64,000 nucleotides of DNA, from positions 1,364,001 through 1,428,000 of the forward strand of contig CBDFIO010000001.1 of assembly GCA_965248155.1 (NCBI GenBank), in the 5' to 3' direction. A program made the translations under genes and the position numbers. This DNA is from RFSX01 sp965248155. GTDB lineage: Bacteria > Bacteroidota > Bacteroidia > Chitinophagales > Saprospiraceae. Every line of letters starts with the position of its first letter. Position 1 is the stretch's first letter. This document shows positions 18,440 through 27,317 of the stretch, one piece after another. The notes beneath the pieces are model-generated. The model was not told where the DNA came from, made no database searches, and saw only the letters and a list, made by a program, of their open reading frames with translations.

Positions 18440-18730
18440 ATGAAAGTTTTAATTTTTTCGTTGATCTACGCCTTTAGTATAACTGCTGCTGCTATCCAAT
18501 GGACTCCTGGGGAACAGGAAATTATTGAAAAGGTGGCAGACGCCTATGACGTCGATGAAAGTGACGTTAGTCTTGTTAGCCCAAACCTTGTATTGGTGGA
18601 CCAGGGATTGAGTACGAGTCAGGGAACTGCAACATTTACAGATTGCGGAAATCCTTGTACCAGAGTACAGATTTATTTTCCGGGATTAACCTTAGATTTT
18701 ATTGTTGAAGAGGAAATTATTGGACTTTAG
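18440..18730 (+). CDS. Small secreted protein of unknown function
   Basis: 96 residues from the ATG at 18440; an in-frame TTG upstream at 18398 gives an unlikely hydrophilic start. Residues 1-18 form a clear Sec signal peptide (MKVLIFSLIYAFSITAAA). The mature part is acidic, has a helix with EQEIIEKVADAYDVDESDV and a small loop with two cysteines (DCGNPC) that could form a disulfide. It ends in a hydrophobic, acidic tail. I do not recognise a family. It is a single-gene unit: a structured 500-base region precedes it and a strong terminator follows immediately. Confidence 0.6.
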   Translation: MKVLIFSLIYAFSITAAAIQWTPGEQEIIEKVADAYDVDESDVSLVSPNLVLVDQGLSTSQGTATFTDCGNPCTRVQIYFPGLTLDFIVEEEIIGL

Positions 18731-18735
18731 GCCCA

Positions 18736-18778
18736 AAAAACCAGGAGATTGATTGATTTCGATCTTCTGGTTTTATTA
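18736..18778 (+). terminator. Rho-independent terminator after the small secreted protein
   Basis: aaaaccaggagat pairs with atcttctggtttt (one G-U) across a ~10-base loop; T-rich sequence follows. Because the stem is A/T flanked on both sides it may also serve the convergent gene that ends at 18796. Confidence 0.75.
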
Positions 18779-18795
18779 ATCTTAGATTGATGCAA

Positions 18796-20226
18796 CTAGA
18801 GGAGTTCATCTACCTTTTCAAGGAGCCAGGGTTTGTTGATAACTTGAGATTCTTTGATAATGTCCTCCTTGATCTTGCTTAGAACCTCAGTGTCTCTTCT
18901 ATTGGCTTTATAGATACGTTTTAGAAATTTTGTAAAATTTGAATATAGATTAGATTTTGATTCTTGCATTGACTTATCTCTTCTCAGAAAGACTTGAAAA
19001 CTATCCATTTGAGATTCTAAAACTATATTCTCTTCTAATTCATAATAAACGGCCAATAGTTGACTACGACTATTTACATGGTACCAGACATCGTCATAAT
19101 TAACTTTAGACAATAATTCTAAAGCTTTATTAAATTGTTTTTTATGAAATGCAACTCTGGCTAAATTAAAATTTATTGCATTTTCTCTTCTAGTTTCCTT
19201 CAACAAGTTTGATTTCTCATGAATGAATTTTTCAACGCGTTCAAACTCTCCAATTCTTAATCCTGAAACAATATAATTTCGAAATGAAGTAGGAGAAAGT
19301 TGATCATTTGTTAATATAATTTCTGAATCTATTCCCCAATCGTATAATTCCAACAATTCATTGTAGAATGACTTTTCGCCATCATTTATTTGTTTTACAC
19401 AATAATTAAATAAGACATCCATTATTTCTCTTCTTTCTTCATCTTGAAATATGTCAATAGATTGAATAGAGATATTCTTTAGTTCAAAATATCCATTAAC
19501 ATCAATAGCATTAGCCAAAATCTGGTATATTAAAAAATAAATTTTTACTGCAGGTTTATCATCCAAATTGTACTGTTCTATCAAATGAGTCGTAAATCCT
19601 AAGTCAATCTGAATATCTGTTTTATACATTTTACGCCAAGTCAATATATCTGTCGCATGCCGTATTTTTTCGATAACATAAAAGGAGTCCAGATTTTTGG
19701 AAAGATCCAGGTAGTTATAATTATTGAGATAGGATTTTATATTTTCTTTTTTCTCATAATTCGTTTTTAAATTCTGTAGAGATCGTTCATAGAAATACTT
19801 CTGCAAAAAATATTCTGATGACTGGTCGATCTCTCTCTCAAACAATCTTGAAGATTTTGAAATATGTTTCTCGACGATTTCCTTAATATTCTGGTTTTTT
19901 AAGGCAACCAACAACAAATTCAGTTTTTGCAGATTACTGGAATTAAGTTGTTCTACTACCAGGAAATTTTCAAAGCGTTCTAACACATCATTGCACAGTT
20001 TCCGGAATTTGACATCTTCATATTTGTTGCTCTCAAAAATTAATTCCCATATTTCTTGTTTCGTAGGCAGCTTTTCATCTGTTTTTAAGTTATTAATAAG
20101 TAGATGTGTCAAAGCCGAGACACGCTGATGTTTATTGTGATAGGGGGAATCAATAAATTTGATGAAACGGTTAAGCAATGGCTTATCCAGTTTTGAAAGA
20201 ATGTTATATATACGGGTATTGTTCAA
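18796..20226 (-). CDS. Helical protein of unknown function, Bacteroidota type
   Basis: 476 residues, no signal peptide or membrane segment. Predicted almost wholly helical, with repeated helix pairs in the C-terminal half (for example NFNLARVAFHKKQFNKALELLSKV), suggesting a TPR-like solenoid. The N-terminus (IYNILSKLDKPLLNRFIKFIDSPYHN) resembles the layout of the unrelated-looking protein at 40992-42530, which begins LIKSLDKSEKRHFKLYVS. The two may be distant members of one large helical family. The start is a TTG directly after an in-frame TAA, so no longer start is possible. No function is assigned. Confidence 0.6.
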   Translation of the reverse strand: MNNTRIYNILSKLDKPLLNRFIKFIDSPYHNKHQRVSALTHLLINNLKTDEKLPTKQEIWELIFESNKYEDVKFRKLCNDVLERFENFLVVEQLNSSNLQKLNLLLVALKNQNIKEIVEKHISKSSRLFEREIDQSSEYFLQKYFYERSLQNLKTNYEKKENIKSYLNNYNYLDLSKNLDSFYVIEKIRHATDILTWRKMYKTDIQIDLGFTTHLIEQYNLDDKPAVKIYFLIYQILANAIDVNGYFELKNISIQSIDIFQDEERREIMDVLFNYCVKQINDGEKSFYNELLELYDWGIDSEIILTNDQLSPTSFRNYIVSGLRIGEFERVEKFIHEKSNLLKETRRENAINFNLARVAFHKKQFNKALELLSKVNYDDVWYHVNSRSQLLAVYYELEENIVLESQMDSFQVFLRRDKSMQESKSNLYSNFTKFLKRIYKANRRDTEVLSKIKEDIIKESQVINKPWLLEKVDELL

Positions 20227-20426
20227 TTATTCACTTTATACTATAAATTTATTAAATATGTATAATATTGATTAAGAGTAACATATATAATAAAAAATAA
20301 TTTATATAACCAATATTTTATTGCATATTTCTTAAATCTAAAGTATTGATTATCAATATATTAAATAAAGAATTAATATCAATAAAAAAAAACCAAATAT
20401 ATAAGGATAATTTAAGCTAAATGAAA

Positions 20427-20434
20427 TATATTTG
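20427..20434 (+). promoter_or_regulatory. -7 box for the dockerin-like T9SS protein gene
   Basis: TATATTTG matches TAnnTTTG, 27 bases before the ATG at 20461/20462. The upstream 200 bases are very A/T rich and no convincing -33 TTG is seen. Confidence 0.4.
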
Positions 20435-20461
20435 TACTAACCAAAACTTTAAGAGACTTAC

Positions 20462-22924
20462 ATGAGGTTAATACTGACCTCCATATTTGTTTTGACCAGC
20501 CTTGTATTAAGTGCTCAACTTAATCCCCGTCATATTTATGTCCATGAAAAAGAGGACATTCCTAATTACCTAGAAATCTACTCTCTTACTTTCCCGCCAA
20601 CTGTAACCAACAACGGTTTTCCTGACTCAGGAAGAGATACACTTAGCATTGATCCGGTTAACGGAGTACCGACAGCCTATACATTGACTTTTGACCCTCT
20701 GGCTGGATTTATTGGAGATACAGAAATTAAGATCGAATATTTTGAACCCGGAGCCATTCCTGGCATCCCATATCCCAATTACACAACGATACATTACAGA
20801 ATCAAGGAATCAAAAGTTAGTACGAACAATGATTATGTTCTTGATCCTGGAAATACGGTAAATGTTTTTCCTTTAGGTAATGACAGCTCGACGGATGGTG
20901 ATCTCACTATTCAAAAGCTGGGTTACAATTACGGAGGATCGGCCAGCATTGTTAATGGCGATCAGATAGATTTCACATTCGATTCCGGTTCAACCAACGG
21001 ACATGTCCTTTATTTTGTCGAGGACAGTCTGGGAACTGTGAATTCAGCCCTTGTTCATCTTTTACAGGAAGATGATTTATTAAGCGAGAGCAGAATGCTT
21101 TATGCTGATAATAAGTCTTCAGAAATAATCCAACTACCATCTGCAAATTATGAAATCACCGCAAATGCTACCCATGGAACTTTAAGTATAGGTGATGAAA
21201 ATCATGTTTGGATTTATACCCCAAATGATGACTATGAAGGCACAGATTACATTCAATTTACAAGTACAGCCGGAGGAGATATCAGCTATGATATTACGAT
21301 ATTGGACAAATCAACCGAACGTTCATTCGTATTAGATGATCATAGTTATGTGGTTGTCAATGGATCTGTTTCCTTTAATGTTTTCGAAAACGACTTAAGA
21401 ACAGATTTCGCAATTATCGATTATTCCAGCGAACTGACCTATAATGGAGATGGCCAATTCAGCTATACGCCACCGAGTGATTTTTCCGGTGATCAGATTT
21501 TTTATTACAAAGTCTTTTCAGGGCTTGAATTTCATACCGGTCAGATTTTTATTCATGTAGATAACTACAATCCAACCGAAGAGCTCAGTTATGCTTTTGA
21601 AATATTAAACAATCATGCGCTTCGGATTGAACATCACAGTCCGGTAGAAACGTATACTTTCTCAATTCTCAATGCTCCAACAAATGGATCGGTAGAGGTA
21701 CTCGATGCCAATTCTACTTATGCCAATGAATGTGATACGCTGAGTGGCATCAATACAATTATATATACACCGGACAATGACTATACCGGGGTTGATGAAT
21801 TTGATATTGAGTATTGCACAACGAGTAATGTATGTGAAATTGTAAAAATTGATGTCAATATCCTGGATTCCAATTATGAGGAATGTTTGTGCCTGAGCAA
21901 TTGTGTTTATATAGGCGACAATAATGACGATGGAATCGTCAATGGCAAAGACATATTAGACATAGGTCTTAACATAGGGAATGGAGGATTAGAAAGAACC
22001 AATGATTTCAATTTACTTTGGACAGGTCAGGAAAGTGATAATTGGGGTCATGAACAAATGAATTCCGATATCGATCTTAAATGTGGGGATTCAGATGGCG
22101 ATGGCTATATTGATGGCAACGATTTTCAGGCTGTTGTTGATCACTACGGAAGCATTCATCGTTTGATGTCAGATCCTGTTACCACGATAAGTAATGTTCC
22201 GATCACATTTATACCGCAACAAACAGAAGTCGATTCAGGAGAATGGTTGACAATCGATATTTCAATAGGATCTTTTGCTTACCCGGCATTGGATTTTAAT
22301 GGTGCTGCTTTTACTTTTAACATCAATCCGGATTTGATTGATTCATCCAGTGTTACATTTAGTCTTTATGATGACTCTTGGATAAACGACGACAAGGCTC
22401 CGTTAAGTTCTCTATATCTCGTTCCTCAGGATGGCCAGGTAGATATGGCCTTAACACGCATAACCGGTTCAGTTGATGGTTTGGGTATTATTGGTAAGCT
22501 CTCATTTATCGTTGAAGATGAAATTGCAGGATTCAAGGACATAGAACAGTTAGCGAGTCATATTAATATCGGCATGACCAATATTATTTCTACCAATCAA
22601 TATGGAGAATATGTCCGTCATCCGGACCAGGAAGGTTCAGTCAAAATCAACAGAGACCGTAGACTAGAAGGAAAAGAGATACAAAACTTCATTAATATCT
22701 ATCCTAATCCAACCAGTGATTATCTATTTGTCGAATCAGAAAGACACAGCATTGATCAGGTGGAAATTTTTGATGCCCTCGGTAAGCTGGTTTCACAGCA
22801 ACATTTTTCGAATTCTCCACAAGCCAGAATTGATCTTTCTTACCTTGATCAGGGCATGTACTTTGTAAGAGCGTCCAGTAATAATCAGGTGACGACTAAG
22901 AAGGTGCAGAAGTTTGATTTTTAG
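20462..22924 (+). CDS. Large T9SS-exported protein with dockerin-like Ca-binding repeats
   Basis: 820 residues. A signal peptide (residues 1-18, ending LSAQ) leads to a beta-sandwich region of cadherin-like or Big_9-type tandem domains up to about residue 470; NDDYEGTDYIQF and DNDYTGVDEFDIEY mark successive linkers. Two EF-hand-like calcium loops of dockerin type follow, DNNDDGIVNGKD near residue 488 and DSDGDGYIDGND near 541, then a cohesin-like beta domain (about 570-730). The last 75 residues are a type-A T9SS sorting domain (IYPNPTSDYL, EIFDALGKLV, GMYFVRA). Probably a calcium-stabilised cell-surface or released adhesin or scaffold protein. No enzyme domain is seen. It is a single gene, with a promoter at 20427 and the repeat cluster downstream. 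Confidence 0.82.
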   Translation: MRLILTSIFVLTSLVLSAQLNPRHIYVHEKEDIPNYLEIYSLTFPPTVTNNGFPDSGRDTLSIDPVNGVPTAYTLTFDPLAGFIGDTEIKIEYFEPGAIPGIPYPNYTTIHYRIKESKVSTNNDYVLDPGNTVNVFPLGNDSSTDGDLTIQKLGYNYGGSASIVNGDQIDFTFDSGSTNGHVLYFVEDSLGTVNSALVHLLQEDDLLSESRMLYADNKSSEIIQLPSANYEITANATHGTLSIGDENHVWIYTPNDDYEGTDYIQFTSTAGGDISYDITILDKSTERSFVLDDHSYVVVNGSVSFNVFENDLRTDFAIIDYSSELTYNGDGQFSYTPPSDFSGDQIFYYKVFSGLEFHTGQIFIHVDNYNPTEELSYAFEILNNHALRIEHHSPVETYTFSILNAPTNGSVEVLDANSTYANECDTLSGINTIIYTPDNDYTGVDEFDIEYCTTSNVCEIVKIDVNILDSNYEECLCLSNCVYIGDNNDDGIVNGKDILDIGLNIGNGGLERTNDFNLLWTGQESDNWGHEQMNSDIDLKCGDSDGDGYIDGNDFQAVVDHYGSIHRLMSDPVTTISNVPITFIPQQTEVDSGEWLTIDISIGSFAYPALDFNGAAFTFNINPDLIDSSSVTFSLYDDSWINDDKAPLSSLYLVPQDGQVDMALTRITGSVDGLGIIGKLSFIVEDEIAGFKDIEQLASHINIGMTNIISTNQYGEYVRHPDQEGSVKINRDRRLEGKEIQNFINIYPNPTSDYLFVESERHSIDQVEIFDALGKLVSQQHFSNSPQARIDLSYLDQGMYFVRASSNNQVTTKKVQKFDF

Positions 22925-22969
22925 GTTTCGGTTCTTTTTCCTCGCTTATAACTATCGACTTATTCCAAC

Positions 22970-23018
22970 TTTTTCATTTCGAGTAAACGGAGTGCGCCGA
23001 GAAATCTATAGACAACTG
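22970..23018 (+). repeat. 49-base intergenic repeat, copy 1
   Basis: Identical to 23239-23287 over 49 bases. It starts tttttcatttcgag and ends gacaactg, with an imperfect palindrome (catttcgag...cgagaaat). Elements of this look are scattered between genes in many Bacteroidota genomes. A 77-codon open frame across this region is only a by-product of the repeat. Confidence 0.85.
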
Positions 23019-23061
23019 GACAGTTTGTTACTCTTTACTTTCTTAGAGCCTTCCATCTACT

Positions 23062-23122
23062 TAATAGAGATTTCTCCGAGCGTAAATGTCGCATCGCTCA
23101 TTTACTTAGTCGAAATGAAAAA
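23062..23122 (-). repeat. Inverted, diverged copy of the intergenic repeat
   Basis: Read on the minus strand it has the same ends as the 49-base repeat (tttttcatttcga ... gagaaatct) but a different, longer middle. It lies between the two direct copies, so transcripts of the region could fold copy against copy. A short fragment (catttcgagtaaac) also occurs near 23175. Confidence 0.7.
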
Positions 23123-23238
23123 GGGGTATGTAATATCGAGAAAGTGAATATCCAGAATGGAGCCTGCTGCTTTCCATTTCGAGTAAACATATCACGTTAG
23201 GAATTCATTATGGAAACGAAAAGTTACTCAACCCACCT

Positions 23239-23287
23239 TTTTTCATTTCGAGTAAACGGAGTGCGCCGAGAAATCTATAGACAACTG
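23239..23287 (+). repeat. 49-base intergenic repeat, copy 2
   Basis: Perfect direct repeat of 22970-23018, offset 269 bases. It is followed by ~40 bases and then the 3' end of the LytTR regulator gene. Confidence 0.85.
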
Positions 23288-23327
23288 AAGTAATCACATC
23301 CTCCTTAATACTCCATGCTGAGACCAA

Positions 23328-24035
23328 CTACAACTTATTGTTCTCAATAATTGTAATAAGATCTTCTTTGTAGTTCTTACCAATCGGGATGTGCTTAGGC
23401 TGATTGGATTCAACAATCTCAATCGCATTGCCTACGACTGCCTTAATCTTCTGGATATTGACAATATAAGATCTATGAACTCTCATGAATATATTATCAG
23501 GAAGCTTAGCTTCAAGGCTTTTCATGGTTTGAAGAGCGATCACTCTGCCGACTTCCTTTTTAATAATGACATAATCTTTTAGTCCTTCGATATATAGAAT
23601 CTCATTGAAGTGAATCTTAACCAGTTTCTTATCAGCTTTTACAAAAAAGAAATCTTCCCCTTGAGCTTGATTAGTTTTAGTTCCAAGGCTATCTTTTACT
23701 TTATTGATTGCTTTTAAAAATCTTTCAAAAGCGACAGGTTTCATAAGGTAGTCTACGGCATTTAATTCGAAGCCATCAACGGCGAATTCTTCAAATGCGG
23801 TCGTGAAAACTATTTTAGGTGGATTGGATAGTGATTTCACCAAATCAATTCCTGTCATCTGTGGCATTTTAATATCCAGAATGACGAGATCAATTTCTTC
23901 ATTGCGAATAATCTCACTGGCATCTATGGCATTGTCGCATTTGGCAACGAGTTCCATATCCGCCAGTTTGTTAATGTATGTTTCTAAAATATCTAAAGCA
24001 AGTGGTTCGTCGTCTACGATAAGTGTTTTGATCAT
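23328..24035 (-). CDS. LytTR-family response regulator
   Basis: 235 residues. The receiver domain (1-120) has the acidic pair Asp8/Asp9, phospho-acceptor Asp54 in VILDIKMPQMTG, and the late Lys in MKPVAFERF. The C-terminal LytTR DNA-binding domain (about 130-232) shows DFFFVKADKKLVKIHFNEILYIEG-type strands and MRVHRSYIVN. It lies 3 bases after its partner histidine kinase gene on the same strand. In Bacteroidota such pairs usually control a nearby exporter or surface gene; the target is not visible here. Confidence 0.92.
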   Translation of the reverse strand: MIKTLIVDDEPLALDILETYINKLADMELVAKCDNAIDASEIIRNEEIDLVILDIKMPQMTGIDLVKSLSNPPKIVFTTAFEEFAVDGFELNAVDYLMKPVAFERFLKAINKVKDSLGTKTNQAQGEDFFFVKADKKLVKIHFNEILYIEGLKDYVIIKKEVGRVIALQTMKSLEAKLPDNIFMRVHRSYIVNIQKIKAVVGNAIEIVESNQPKHIPIGKNYKEDLITIIENNKL

Positions 24036-24038
24036 GTT

Positions 24039-25082
24039 TTAATTTAATTTGATATCTAGTAATACTTTAAATGAATTGGGTTTGTCAACTATATTTAATT
24101 CGTGTTTCTTAGGATATAGAAGATTCAGTCTCTTCTTTACATTCTCAAGTCCAATTCCTCCTTGATAGTTCCTTTCCTTATTAATAGTTGGTGGTTTTGA
24201 ATTTTCAATTTCCAAGCGAACAGAATCCTTATTAAGTTCCAAATCTATATTAACGTATCCTGATTTGATTTGATTATCCAATCCATGCTTGAAACTATTT
24301 TCTAAAAATGGAATAAACATAAGGGGTGCAATTTGTTGATTATCCAGCTTACCGGACAGATTGAAATTGATTTCAAATTTACCACCCTGACGCAGTTTTT
24401 CCAATTCCAGGTAATTCTTGACATAAGCCACTTCTTTGTCTAAAGGCACTTTTTTTTCATTGCTTTCATAAAGCATATAACGCATCATATCTGATAATCT
24501 AAGGACGATTTCCGGAGCTAAGTCAGACTTTTTAAGTGTGAGTGCGTATAGATTATTGAGTGTATTAAAAAAGAAGTGTGGGTTGATCTGAGATTTTAAG
24601 AACTTTAGTTCTGATTGCAACCTCTGACTTTCTAAATCTTTCTTTTCACTTTGATGGACCCACCAGTCTGTGGTGACTTTAAATATTGTAGAAGCCATTC
24701 CAACAAAAAGACATATTAAAAATATCGTTGTCTGGTTATCAACTACAATAGCTTGAAGGTTAGGCTCATTCTGGTATAAGATAAAATAGGAGAGCGTCTT
24801 TATTGGACTGATTAATATGATTAAAAGAAGGAAGGCCAGTAAATATTGGAAGAATTTCTTCTTTTGTAAGAACTGAGGAATCAGGTAAAAGATATTGGAA
24901 TAGACGATCAACATATAGAATGATACATCGACCAATTCTTTGATAAGAACATACCAAAGTGGGTACTGACTCTGGTCTATCAGGACCAAAAAGAAATACA
25001 ATAATATCCAAAAGCTGAAATGCAAAAAACCCTTGGATTTCAACAAGTCCTGGTATGTGTTCTTAAAATCTAGCCAATTCAC
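24039..25082 (-). CDS. LytS/YehU-type sensor histidine kinase
   Basis: 347 residues with four hydrophobic segments in the first ~140 residues and no large extracellular domain. The His-kinase (PF06580 type) region follows: QINPHFFFNTLNNLYAL, with phospho-accepting His169, and an HATPase C-terminus with GGIGLENVKKRLNLLYP. The start is a GTG at 25082. It is translated just before, and likely together with, the LytTR regulator. Signal unknown. Confidence 0.9.
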   Translation of the reverse strand: MNWLDFKNTYQDLLKSKGFLHFSFWILLYFFLVLIDQSQYPLWYVLIKELVDVSFYMLIVYSNIFYLIPQFLQKKKFFQYLLAFLLLIILISPIKTLSYFILYQNEPNLQAIVVDNQTTIFLICLFVGMASTIFKVTTDWWVHQSEKKDLESQRLQSELKFLKSQINPHFFFNTLNNLYALTLKKSDLAPEIVLRLSDMMRYMLYESNEKKVPLDKEVAYVKNYLELEKLRQGGKFEINFNLSGKLDNQQIAPLMFIPFLENSFKHGLDNQIKSGYVNIDLELNKDSVRLEIENSKPPTINKERNYQGGIGLENVKKRLNLLYPKKHELNIVDKPNSFKVLLDIKLN

Positions 25083-25244
25083 AGGCTCAAATTAAAATAA
25101 AGACAAGTTCTTCTCAAATCCATTAGACAAATACTTTAAAAAATAAGATTTATACATCATTATTGCAGTAGAATTCTAAATTACTATTATTGAACTAATT
25201 AATAGAAATAGGGTTTAATAAGTCGTTTATATAATATTATTAAG

Positions 25245-25838
25245 ATGACATACTCAAAAAAAGAATCTTACGATAAAAAGACCACCGATAAAATCAAAGG
25301 ACATTATAGTTCTATCATCAAATCAATGGGTGAGAATGTTCGAAGAGAAGGTCTGCTAAAGACGCCTGAGAGAGCTTCTAAAGCTATTCAATTCCTTACT
25401 CAGGGTTACAGTCAAGATGCGGCTAAAATCATCAGATCAGCCTTATTTAAGGAAGAATACGACAATATGGTATTGGTTAAGGACATTGAGCTGTATTCCC
25501 TCTGTGAACATCATATTCTACCATTCTACGGAAAGGTGCATGTGGCTTACATTCCCAATGGATATATTGTTGGTTTGAGCAAGATCCCAAGAATTGTAGA
25601 TGTTTTTGCAAGACGATTACAAGTACAAGAAAGATTGACTCATGAAATTCTGGAGTCCCTGGATTCAGCATTAAAACCACATGGTGTCGCTGTGGTTATT
25701 GAAGCGGCACATATGTGTATGATGATGCGCGGTGTTGAAAAACAAAATTCGATGACAACTACATCAGCATTCACCGGCGTATTTAAAGAAGCTGAAACAA
25801 GAAACGAATTTCTTAGACTGGTTAGTCACAAAAGTTAA
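25245..25838 (+). CDS. folE: GTP cyclohydrolase I
   Basis: 197 residues. Converts GTP to 7,8-dihydroneopterin triphosphate, the first step to folate and, via preQ0, to queuosine. Zinc ligands appear at Cys87 in SLCEHHILPF (with His89/His90) and in AHMCMMMRGV near residue 158. The phosphate-binding GLSKIPRIVDVFARRLQVQERLT motif is complete. It starts at an ATG after an A/T-rich 160-base divergent region shared with the histidine kinase gene; fabD follows 26 bases downstream. Confidence 0.96.
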   Translation: MTYSKKESYDKKTTDKIKGHYSSIIKSMGENVRREGLLKTPERASKAIQFLTQGYSQDAAKIIRSALFKEEYDNMVLVKDIELYSLCEHHILPFYGKVHVAYIPNGYIVGLSKIPRIVDVFARRLQVQERLTHEILESLDSALKPHGVAVVIEAAHMCMMMRGVEKQNSMTTTSAFTGVFKEAETRNEFLRLVSHKS

Positions 25839-25864
25839 ATTAGAAAAGATAAACTTATAGTTAT

Positions 25865-26737
25865 ATGGCAGTATTAATGTTTCCCGGTCAAGGTTCTCAA
25901 ACAGTTGGAATGGGAAAAGATATTTATGACGCACATCCTGAAGCGCAAAGCCTATTTAAGCAAGCCGATGAAATTCTTGGCTTTGAACTTTCTAAGATCA
26001 TGTTTGAAGGATCTGATGAAGACCTCAAACAAACCAGCGTCACACAACCTGCAGTGTTCCTCAATTCTTATGCAAGGTTTCTAATTAATAAGGACTCCTT
26101 AAATATATCTGCAGTTTCAGGTCATAGTCTTGGAGAATTTACGGCACTTATCGCCAATGGAGCATTGAATTTTGAAGATGGTTTGCGATTGGTTTCAAAA
26201 CGGGCAATGGCAATGCAGGAAGCTTGCAATAATACTAATGGCACAATGGCTGCAATCCTGGGTCTTGAAGATGAAAATGTGGAATCCATCTGCAAAAACA
26301 CTGAAGGGACAGTTGTTGCAGCAAATTACAATTGTCCTGGCCAACTCGTCATTTCAGGTGAAGTATCAGCGATTGAACGCGCAGTAGCAGCAGCGACAGA
26401 AGCCGGAGCACGCAGAGCGCTTATATTACCTGTTAACGGTGCTTTTCATTCTCCACTCATGGAATCTGCACGCCAGGAGTTAGCATCAGCAATCGAGAAT
26501 ACAAACTTTAATCCACCCCATGCTCCGATATATCAAAATGTAAGTGCCAAAGCTGAAAACGATCCTGAAATCATTCAAAGAAACCTTATTGAACAATTAA
26601 CCAATTCAGTAAGATGGACTCAATCGATGAAACAAATGATCGCTGATGGACATACTGAATATATTGAATTTGGTGCCAAGGTATTAAGCGGTTTTATTCG
26701 TAGATTAGATCGTAATTTAGACGTGAGTCAAATGTAA
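25865..26737 (+). CDS. fabD: Malonyl-CoA:ACP transacylase
   Basis: 290 residues. Loads malonate onto acyl carrier protein for fatty-acid synthesis. FPGQGSQTVGMGKD is at the N-terminus. The nucleophilic Ser88 is in GHSLGEF, and the catalytic His near 194 is in VNGAFHSPLM. The C-terminal GAKVLSGFIRRL is also typical. Length normal. It sits in a same-strand run folE-fabD-yqgE-ABC-F with small gaps (26, 10 and 3 bases), likely an operon of unrelated housekeeping genes. Confidence 0.96.
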   Translation: MAVLMFPGQGSQTVGMGKDIYDAHPEAQSLFKQADEILGFELSKIMFEGSDEDLKQTSVTQPAVFLNSYARFLINKDSLNISAVSGHSLGEFTALIANGALNFEDGLRLVSKRAMAMQEACNNTNGTMAAILGLEDENVESICKNTEGTVVAANYNCPGQLVISGEVSAIERAVAAATEAGARRALILPVNGAFHSPLMESARQELASAIENTNFNPPHAPIYQNVSAKAENDPEIIQRNLIEQLTNSVRWTQSMKQMIADGHTEYIEFGAKVLSGFIRRLDRNLDVSQM

Positions 26738-26747
26738 TAATATAAGG

Positions 26748-27314
26748 ATGCTAAAAGGACTTAAATTAACATCTGGAAGTATACTGATTGCTGAACCTTT
26801 TATGCGGGATTCAAATTTCAAAAGGGCAGTAATCTGTCTTTGTGAACACTCACAAGATGAAGGAAGTTTAGGTTTTATATTGAATAAACCGATCAAAATG
26901 AACCTGTCTGACCTGGTTCAAGATATCCCCTCTGAAGAAAAGTTTTCTGTTTATTACGGAGGTCCGGTTGCTACAAATACGATTCATTACATTCATAACA
27001 TTGGCGACCTTCTTGAAGAAAGTGTCAAAATAAAAAATGGCATCTACTGGGGTGGCAATTACGAAAAGCTTAAGTTTTTTATTGAAACAGGTTTGGTAAA
27101 GAAACACAACATTAAATTTTTTATAGGTTATAGCGGATGGTCTCCGGGTCAACTGGAAGAAGAAATGAAATTTGGCTCCTGGGTTTCTGATGACATTCAT
27201 TCCAACTATATTTTTAAAACAAAATCTTCCTTTTTATGGACTCAGGCATTAGAAAATAAAGGAGATACTTTCTCTGTTATTGGCCAAATGCCTAAAGGGA
27301 TCCTACTGAATTAA
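26748..27314 (+). CDS. YqgE/AlgH family protein (UPF0301)
   Basis: 188 residues, matching the YqgE/AlgH family by SGSILIAEPFMRDSNFKRAVICLCEH and GFILNKPI near the N-terminus, the YYGGPVA motif and GYSGWSPGQLEEEM. The molecular role of the family is not settled; in other bacteria AlgH was first proposed as an alginate regulator. Cytosolic. The ATG follows AAGG closely, one of few purine-rich leaders here. Confidence 0.92.
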   Translation: MLKGLKLTSGSILIAEPFMRDSNFKRAVICLCEHSQDEGSLGFILNKPIKMNLSDLVQDIPSEEKFSVYYGGPVATNTIHYIHNIGDLLEESVKIKNGIYWGGNYEKLKFFIETGLVKKHNIKFFIGYSGWSPGQLEEEMKFGSWVSDDIHSNYIFKTKSSFLWTQALENKGDTFSVIGQMPKGILLN

Positions 27315-27317
27315 TCT

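Noticed and set aside
22914..23147. 77-codon open frame in the repeat region
   Set aside because: It overlaps the T9SS gene end and is made of the 49-base repeat; such short frames arise wherever this repeat is read through, with no domain or start signal.
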